A DNA stretch of 14,272 nucleotides from Phoronis ovalis (Eukaryota > Phoronida > Phoronidae), in contig JAOXYB010033273.1 of assembly GCA_028565635.1 (NCBI GenBank), positions 1 through 14,272 on the forward strand. Direction: 5' to 3'. Below are positions 7,521 to 14,272 of the stretch, piece by piece. The notes under the pieces were generated by a model. That model was not told where the DNA came from and did not search any database. It worked only from the letters and a program-made list of their open reading frames with translations. How positions within the stretch are numbered: position 1 is the stretch's first letter; each line of letters starts with the position of its first letter. The position numbers were made by a program, and so were the translations under genes.

Positions 7521-10500
7521 AAATAATTATTGCTTCATTGCGCACATCATCCGTCCCCTCAATCTTAACCCTAAACCCACGCCCAAATTCCTTTATTAAC
7601 TGAGAAACCAAAAACCCAGTTATCAATTTTGAATAAGCCTTTAGCCTCTGTCCCTTCTAGTAGTAAAATCTGAGTGTATGTAATTATGAAACTCTTAAAA
7701 TAAGCAAGGCACTGTGTTTAAATGCGCGAATTTATAAACAATCAATTAGTTTTTCCTGCAAAAAGCTAGTGGCAAAAACAGCACAATCTATACATATTTA
7801 TTCTATGTATAAAATAAATGTACTTGTATAGATCAAATATGCCATATTTCAAGAAAATGTACACAACAAGAACGAGAAAACAAGAAAGACTCGATCATCT
7901 TCTTTTAGGCACTCCCAAAAGTTCCCAAGACAAATTTACCAATTATGTTATTCTTAACAAGTATTTGATGTGGAGTTGTACAGGAGACTACACTGTGTAT
8001 GTGAATTCCACAAAATTTGAGTGACATCGACACTATTATTGTTAATAAGAATTCAAGTACTGGTTACAACGACACTACAGAATTTGAATCAATATTTCAT
8101 TTTCATTACATTGCATTCCTGTTCTAACACACGTAAAATAAACTCAAAGTGAACGCATCTATTCTTATAAAATCGATAGTTACGTTTATTTTATATAATG
8201 ACAAAACAGAGACCTGTACACGAACATTTACTAGTGATATCTACTTTAACGCATATGCTGCTAATTGAAGACGGTTAAACTTTTTATGTTTTGCAAGATT
8301 GCAGCAAGAACATATCCAAAAAAGGTAAAAAGAAACTGATATTTGATTTGGTCTCATCGGTACATTGAAGTAATAAAACTAGCAGTTATGTATATATTAA
8401 AATAGATAAAAATAAAATGTAGATACATTTTACAGTATAGCAATGTGCATTTACATTGATTTTACTTCAATATGCCAATTCACAATTAAAATAAATTTCT
8501 AAATGTTAACAAAACAATAAACTATGAATTCAGTGATATACATTGTCAGCTCTCCCTCGACCTAAACTGTTATGTCAATATTGCGAATTCACATTATATT
8601 TTTATGTTTGAACAACATTTTCACACATCTTTTCAAAAAGATTAAATTATTTGAATACATTATTTTAATTACGTTTATAACTCCATAAATTATTGAATAT
8701 GTTATGTTACAAACCATGTATAGAGAGCTCTCACTTTTGTTTAACACGATTTCCGCCTATATTTACAAATATAATGGCATACATTTGAAGACGGTTTCTA
8801 TTTTGATATGCTTGTGTGCTTCTCAACTTAGATAATACATAGTCCTCAATTATTCATTGACAAACACAATGCCTATATGTTTTGAGTATTCCATAATGTA
8901 TTTATTCATAAAATGTACTTTATTGTTATTACTAAATATAATAGAAGTCAGGTCCACTTGTTAGGTCACCGTAGAACGATAAAATTATGTTGCCTGGGGT
9001 AATGATTCAACTGTGTATATACAACAGACGATGTTTCAGCTAAATTCATCGTATAGCTAGCTACATGTACACATTAGTAATCACGCATCTGGATAAGAAT
9101 ACATGTCATACTTCATAATAACATATTTATTTCATTTGCATAATATACGTTTTCTGCGTTTGCTTGTACTATACCGAGCATATTGCATACATCTCAAAAC
9201 CAAATTAGGAAACTGAATTGATTAGCATTTAATTAGAAAAATAATTAACAGCTGATTCATAATTATAAAATTTATTTTTATGAAAAACTTAATTTTATCT
9301 TAGTGTTGCGCTTGCAAGTCAAAAATCCCTTAACACTAGTAGGCATTGTAATTTCTTATAGTTCCCTAGAAACATATAAAAACCCTCCATGTGTGTCCAA
9401 CGTAAAATAAAAACTCGTTACCGATATTGGATACTGGACAACACCAACTAGGGTTACTGTTTCCGTTAAAGCGGTTAAAAAGAGCAGGCTGCACATTGGT
9501 TTTAGTAGAATATCAGCAATACCGTTGTGTAAAATCTATTTTCAAAATAGCCAAGGGGGAAATTTCGAAATTACACACACTATATATTGATCGCGCGTAG
9601 ATATTTCTTTGAAATTCAGGTTGTAACTAACAACGGTTCATCATATATCGTTATTATAACAAGAATATATAATTGGTTAACTGGAATACAATTTTGAAGA
9701 GCAACGTTCCATATACTAACGAACCATTGCAAGTTTGCGATGAAATTGTATTATAAGTAAAAACGGCAAGTGATGTGTTGAGATTGCGTAAAAATAACCT
9801 GAAGGTAGGACAAAAGTAGAAATTCGTTATAGAAAATTGAGTAAATGTATAATTGACTGCCACCATAAAAAATACAGTGTGATATTTGTAAAATTGCCAA
9901 CTTGATAAATGTACAATAATTTAAAATTCAAAAAGCACGGCATAATTGTGCTGTGATCATATAATATTTCCAACTTATAAGTATAATGAACATAATTTTT
10001 GTTAATTATTGGTGTCAGAATTTATGCATTCATACGTTCATTTATACATATCTGTATGTTTATAATACATTTGCTTGTGATTTTATTTATCGAGTAATGC
10101 TATCGCATTATTATTTTTTTAAGTGGTATTCAATGTCAAGTCTAAGCTTTATTTTTACAATGTGTGTTACTGGGTAATCTTATTGACATTTAAATCCCTT
10201 TAATAAATTTACTTTCTCCTTAAAACCTTGGAATAAACCAGTTTTTGCTAATACAGTTACCACAAGAACTATTACTATTAACAGTTACTAAGTCTTCCTG
10301 TCGATAATCGTTTTTACATTTTTTGAGACGATATTTGGCATACACACTAAAAAGCAACAACGACATGAATTTATTAAGGATATCATACGTACACGTACGC
10401 TTTAATATAATAAGTCGTTAGAATATGCCAAAATAATACATGAAATGAATAAACGAACGACTAGTAACTATGAACATTTTGAAAGCGTTTGATAATACAT

Positions 10501-10914
10501 ACATGTAGATATTGAGAATAAGATGGTTGTTATACCCGGATTATGGACCTTATGAACGTTTTAAGTGGCCCATTATAAGTGGTATTCAGGCACTAATAAG
10601 TCTAATAAGCCACACAGTTCAAAATGGGTAGGTTTTATATTGTGTATTGTTTTTTTAATTTGATCTTGACAAAATAGTTTGTTAAGCATTGTTTTTAAAA
10701 GAACTAAATGTATGAGTGATGGGACAGAGTGGAGTTGTATTGAAATATCGGGTGTTTTGTATTGTTTCTAATTTGTAGCATGTACCAAACTCGAGAAATA
10801 GTGAGAATGGTACACAAGAAACAGACTATAGAACCGTAAAAAAGTTGTAGTTGTAATGACATTCTTTAATGCATCTAGTGCTTATTATAACCTCCCTGTA
10901 TATTTTGTTTTTAG
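7521..10914. other. AT-rich intergenic stretch, possibly with 5' exon(s) of the TMEM200-like gene
   Basis: About 3.4 kb without a gene I can support. Open frames at 7818-8024, 9654-9866 and 9986-10177 are short, AT-driven and lack recognisable domains. The 3' end (10898-10914) is a polypyrimidine tract ending in tttttag, so at least the last part is probably an intron of the downstream gene. Its promoter and untranslated first exon should then lie here or further upstream, but I cannot locate them. Confidence 0.6.
10892..10914 (+). promoter_or_regulatory. Splice acceptor preceding the TMEM200-like coding exon
   Basis: The pyrimidine-rich tract cctccctgtatattttgttt followed by ttag is a strong 3' splice site, with AG at 10913-10914. 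It would make the exon start at 10915, leaving 17 untranslated bases before the ATG at 10932. This site explains why the frame from 10869 looks like a hydrophobic leader: it is a translated pyrimidine tract. Confidence 0.7.
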
Positions 10915-10931
10915 AAACAAGTACAAGTGAA

Positions 10932-12332
10932 ATGTTTGCCCGTGGTGCTATACACGTTGGGGCTCGCACGAAGGCAAAGGCACGGTCGAAGCCAGTGCCT
11001 CAAAGAAGAATAAAGCCTAGGGATACAAGATGCTATTGTGAGGTTCCATTCATTTGCCCAGCGTTTGCTACCAGTATCATTGCATTATTTATTATTTTTA
11101 TTGGTGCTTGTATGGGAATAGTTGGATATTATGCCGAGCCATTATCTCTTAAAAATCTGACGGATCCAGATATCGTATGGAACTATGTTCTCAAGAAAGA
11201 TTCATCAATGCTTAAAGGTGTTCCATATAACCAGGGATTAAGAGAATTTTTGAAGTCACTATCTTATGTGGGGCCTATATTGGCCGGCTGTGGTTGTTTT
11301 CTAATCGTTATTTCGTGCGTTGTTGTGTGTGAAGCTCGTGAAAAGAGAATAAAGGAAAAATATCAGGATGGTGAGAATTTAGAAAGAAAAAAACGTGAAG
11401 TGTTGTATGACGTTGCTATTAGAAAACATAGATCTAAAGACGCACCACCTAGCAAAGGAGCATTAACTGATAAAATTAATCATATTTTGTCGAACAAATC
11501 TAGCCGAAGATCTTCGGTACAATCGAATTATAGCAATATAAGTCGGGCATTGAAAAAAATTCCCATGGAATTATTTAATGTTGAAGATGACAACTTAAGA
11601 CTTATGAGAAAGTTTTCTATATCTACTTCGTCTGATTTAGGTACCGAACCTAAATCTCCCGTTTCAGGACAGTTTGAAATACCTCAAATCAACAGTGCCA
11701 AAAATGATAAAAATAATCAAGTAACTAATAATTCAGATTCCGGAAATAAGCCTTCTTTGCGAAAAGTAACAAAATTGCCCCCTTTACGATTACCTATGTC
11801 AAAAACGATTCATCAACCTAATTTTTTACCTCCGATAAAAAACTTATATGCACATGAACAATTTTCGAATACCTTACCAACTTCAATTGACATGACGCAA
11901 CTTGCAACAGAAACTAGTTGTAAAGAACAACCAAGTTCGTCTGTTGTTCACCATGCCGCAATCCATTGCCCCATGGTTATAGTTCAGCCTGTCGCTGATA
12001 ATACGCTACAAGAAAGTGAAACACAACGAGAGGAAAGAACTGAAAAGTGTATAATTTTAAATGACAGTAATAAGCATTTTGAAATGGAAAGTGTAGGGAA
12101 AGATATAACTAGTCGTACTAACGAGAATAAAATCGAAAAATTATCAGTTGAAATTAACACTAAAAATGCGCCTGTAATAACAAATAACAGTTTCGAAACA
12201 GAAGAACTAGAGAATGCAAAAACTAGGAAAATTTTATATCGTCAAGATGCAACTGAAACAGAAAGTGTACCTAATGATGTTGGCAATTTACAGGACAGAC
12301 ATCAAGTGATTAAAACACAGGCGACATTTTAA
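10932..12332 (+). CDS. TMEM200-like two-pass membrane protein
   Basis: The single open exon encodes 466 residues. The start at 10932 is preferred over 10869: MFARGAIHVG follows a splice acceptor, resembles the short glycine-containing N-terminus of TMEM200 proteins, and has a purine at -3. A basic region (residues about 11-33) precedes TM1 (about 44-67, ending MGIVGYYAEP). A loop with one NLT sequon (Asn75) follows, then TM2 (about 112-133). The block VGPILAGCGCF, then CEAREKRIKEKY and LYDVAIRKH, follows the TMEM200 pattern GP-x4-G-x-G-x-F, E-x-R-x-K, and Y-x-V near the membrane. The long Ser/Asn-rich tail looks disordered and has basophilic kinase-type sites (RRSS at 192-195, RKFS at 226-229). 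Length is within the range of human TMEM200A-C. Molecular function of the family is largely unknown, so none is assigned. The family call is by eye and could be wrong. Confidence 0.72.
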   Translation: MFARGAIHVGARTKAKARSKPVPQRRIKPRDTRCYCEVPFICPAFATSIIALFIIFIGACMGIVGYYAEPLSLKNLTDPDIVWNYVLKKDSSMLKGVPYNQGLREFLKSLSYVGPILAGCGCFLIVISCVVVCEAREKRIKEKYQDGENLERKKREVLYDVAIRKHRSKDAPPSKGALTDKINHILSNKSSRRSSVQSNYSNISRALKKIPMELFNVEDDNLRLMRKFSISTSSDLGTEPKSPVSGQFEIPQINSAKNDKNNQVTNNSDSGNKPSLRKVTKLPPLRLPMSKTIHQPNFLPPIKNLYAHEQFSNTLPTSIDMTQLATETSCKEQPSSSVVHHAAIHCPMVIVQPVADNTLQESETQREERTEKCIILNDSNKHFEMESVGKDITSRTNENKIEKLSVEINTKNAPVITNNSFETEELENAKTRKILYRQDATETESVPNDVGNLQDRHQVIKTQATF

Positions 12333-12399
12333 TCCCTGGCGAGGACAAGAACTGTGAAAACATTCCTATAAGCACGTGACAATACATAAATGCCATGAT

Positions 12400-12405
12400 A
12401 ATAAA
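12400..12405 (+). terminator. Candidate poly(A) signal, TMEM200-like gene
   Basis: A canonical AATAAA lies 67 bases after the stop. No clear GT-rich downstream element follows, so the later hexamers at 12650-12655 or 13044-13049 may be the ones used. Confidence 0.35.
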
Positions 12406-12649
12406 AGCATAAGTTCAAATGAGGAACGACCTTCACAGTGTCAGTGATTCTTGTGATGAATTGTTGCTGTGGATACTAAAAACACTGTGAGACATCAAGC
12501 ACGTGACACTGTAATTTCTAGCCAAAGTGAACGGCAGAGGTCTGCTCAGATTTAATCGCGGGTAACCTTGTTAACATAAGACATTGATTCGTTTAGTGCT
12601 GACAGATGATAAGGTTGCTTAGTCAGTGAAATGAACTCTCAAATGAACA

Positions 12650-12655
12650 AATAAA
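12650..12655 (+). terminator. Alternative poly(A) signal, TMEM200-like gene
   Basis: A canonical AATAAA lies about 320 bases after the stop, followed within a few bases by a short GT-containing stretch (aatgtggatg). It is roughly as plausible as the signal at 12400. Confidence 0.35.
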
Positions 12656-13050
12656 AATGTGGATGATCCAGTAGAGAGTATTATCCGAATATACGGCCTG
12701 GTCTTCTTGGAATAAAATCGGTTTGGTATAGATTTCACGAAGCTTTCCCCGGGAAGCTTTCTTAAAATACTAGATAAAAAACAAAAGCCGCTCGAATGTA
12801 TGGAAGATCTTTCATGCAAATATGAGTAAAATCAAAGTTGCTCATTAAGAAATAGCAGTCCAATATTAAAAAATGTGTCATTTATATATTTTGTCAAATG
12901 GAATGAATAAGAAGTTCAACCATCATCTTGGCCGGATCTGCGTTGTTAAAGAAAAGAGAAAAAATAGAAATCAATGTGGACGCTTTCAATTAACATTGCA
13001 GTTCATCAGAAGAAAACAAATTTCGTTCTGAAGAATATTTTTAAATAAAC

Positions 13051-14272
13051 TGAAACGTTCATTTTAGGTAGTAATAATTTTCATATTATTATAAAATTTT
13101 GTCACAAAATGTGACTCGCAAACATTGTTAGTAGTGTACTTTATTTTTAAAATGTTTACGTTACATTGGCGTCTTTCACTTGTCGAAGGTTAATTTAAAC
13201 AACTCGTTGTTAATGGAAAAAGTATTTTAATACATTAAGTGTAAACACAAATTATATAGCTTTCGGAATTTTATAAATTATTCATACACAATGTAAACGA
13301 AATAACAAACATAAAATACGTTGAGCATATTTGATCGATGCATAATACTTGCTGTAGTCACTGTGCAGTATAAAGTGACAAGGAAATAGATAGTTTGAAA
13401 ATCTAGTTTATGTTTGTTAATTTAACGTGACTTTATGCTGTTAAATATAAAGAAATATCAAAAAAAATTATTTTTGTATAATTAATACATGTAGGTAAAA
13501 GTGAAGATATGGAAAATACATGGTGTTAAACAATACTTTGAGTATTTATAGGCTTTGGATTGTAAAATATGCAATTCCATTAAAAAATACTTTTTTATTT
13601 TATTAGAAAATATCAGGTCAGTTTGAAAATGTTAAAACTGCCTACAGAATACATAGACCAAAGTTGATTAGTAAGTTTTAAGATTACTCACAAAATACGT
13701 CATCGTAGCGGCCAGTGTTGCATAGCATTCAATTGGTAATTAATAAAAACAGATACTCTGTAATTAAACCAATTAAAATATCAAAGATGGTTAATTAGTA
13801 AAATCATCATTGGTATCTAATAGATACAACTGTCAAAGCGCTTAAATATATCACTCAAACAGGTTATTAATTTAGATGAGCCTATACACCCTTTCACTGT
13901 AACAGATTTTTGCAAAGAACTATCATCACACGTGAGCTCATTTGAGCGTATTTTTTAAAAGCTTATGCGTTGAGAGGAATCAAAGCAGTCCATTCAGTAC
14001 CGTTTGAAAAGAAAAGTTCCTTGTATACTTTTTTCAGTTTTTCAGTGGTAAGTTCTTTTTACGTGTTTATGTTCCTCACGAAGTTCTGTTCTATTCCGTT
14101 TAACATGTCCGTTACAGATGTGTCCAAACAATTATTTTTTAAAAATTATTAAATGGTATTTCTTCTGCGATTTTTATTTCATTTCATAAATAATTTAATC
14201 AACAAAAGCGAGAAAATGTTCTCTCATGGAACTTAGCATTATTTTGTTAAAAAATATCATGGTGGATATATA
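13051..14272. other. AT-rich sequence with no recognised feature
   Basis: No gene, RNA or mobile element could be supported. The open frame 13970-14152 has no domain-like content. An imperfect inverted repeat pairs the stretch near 13366-13381 (cagtataaagtgac) with one near 13427-13441 (gtgactttatgctg), leaving a loop of about 45 bases; it may be chance. Confidence 0.6.

Larger units (their letters stand above)
12333..13050 (+). other. Probable 3' UTR of the TMEM200-like gene
   Basis: There is no further coding signal after the stop. AATAAA hexamers occur at 12400-12405, 12650-12655 and 13044-13049. The 12-base string aagcacgtgaca, containing an E-box-like CACGTG, occurs twice (12370-12381 and 12498-12509). 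The minus-strand open frame 12619-12819 is not supported. Confidence 0.5.

Noticed and set aside
7818-8024. 68-codon open frame in the intergenic stretch
   Set aside because: Short, no domain, signal or splice-compatible family match, and such lengths arise by chance.
9052-9063. tagctagcta palindrome
   Set aside because: A short palindrome with no context suggesting a site or hairpin terminator.
9654-10177. Two small open frames (minus 9654-9866, plus 9986-10177) rich in Phe, Tyr and Ile
   Set aside because: Composition is what AT-rich non-coding DNA gives when translated. Nothing was recognised.
13366-13441. Imperfect inverted repeat around taaagtgac and gtgacttta
   Set aside because: The arms mismatch at several positions and the loop is about 45 bases, so chance is sufficient.
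1-14272. A novel multi-gene defence, metabolic or mobile system
   Set aside because: Only two protein-coding genes are supported, both typical intron-containing or single-exon animal membrane protein genes, with nothing linking them functionally.

Overview
The window looks like nuclear DNA of an animal, most likely an invertebrate. It is AT-rich, and the main gene is split by spliceosomal introns of 276 to 1612 bases with GT...AG ends. Its protein belongs to the animal excitatory amino acid transporter branch of SLC1. I see no bacterial operon, ribosome binding site, phage module, toxin or CRISPR array. The phylum cannot be fixed; a lophotrochozoan (mollusc, brachiopod or annelid) is only a guess.

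Region 1 (1-6268, + strand) holds the 3' part of a Na+-coupled glutamate/aspartate transporter gene. Seven coding exons (849-891, 1300-1393, 2234-2429, 2706-2939, 4552-4746, 5367-5501, 6061-6268) join with matching phases into one open frame of 367 codons plus a stop. The scaffold-domain N-terminus lies upstream of the window. The visible part runs from the large glycosylated extracellular loop through the transport core to the cytoplasmic tail. Residues diagnostic of an acidic amino acid, H+/K+-coupled EAAT are present (NMDGT, the TM7 Glu, DRFRT in TM8). The tail adds a PPSY motif and ends in Thr-Ala-Met. Intron 2 holds a tRNA-like, possibly SINE-derived segment. Intron 6 holds a six-unit minisatellite just upstream of the last exon.

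Region 2 (6269-10914) has the transporter 3' UTR, candidate poly(A) signals, and a possible MITE-like element at 6866-7520 with 15-bp inverted ends and AAAT flanks. About 3.4 kb of AT-rich sequence follows with no recognisable gene; it may include the promoter and 5' untranslated exon(s) of the next gene.

Region 3 (10915-12332, + strand) is one long coding exon for a 466-residue, two-span membrane protein. It resembles the TMEM200 family (TMEM200A/B/C) in its N-terminus, paired membrane segments and post-TM2 signature. A good splice acceptor sits just upstream, so the longest open frame (from 10869) probably starts in an intron. From 12333 to 14272 I see only 3' UTR-like and intergenic sequence.

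Nothing indicates that the two genes work in one pathway; they appear to be separate neighbours. I did not find a novel multi-gene system. The items most worth a second look are the transporter tail motifs, the intron-6 minisatellite, the two candidate mobile elements and the splice-site-versus-signal-peptide ambiguity of the second gene.
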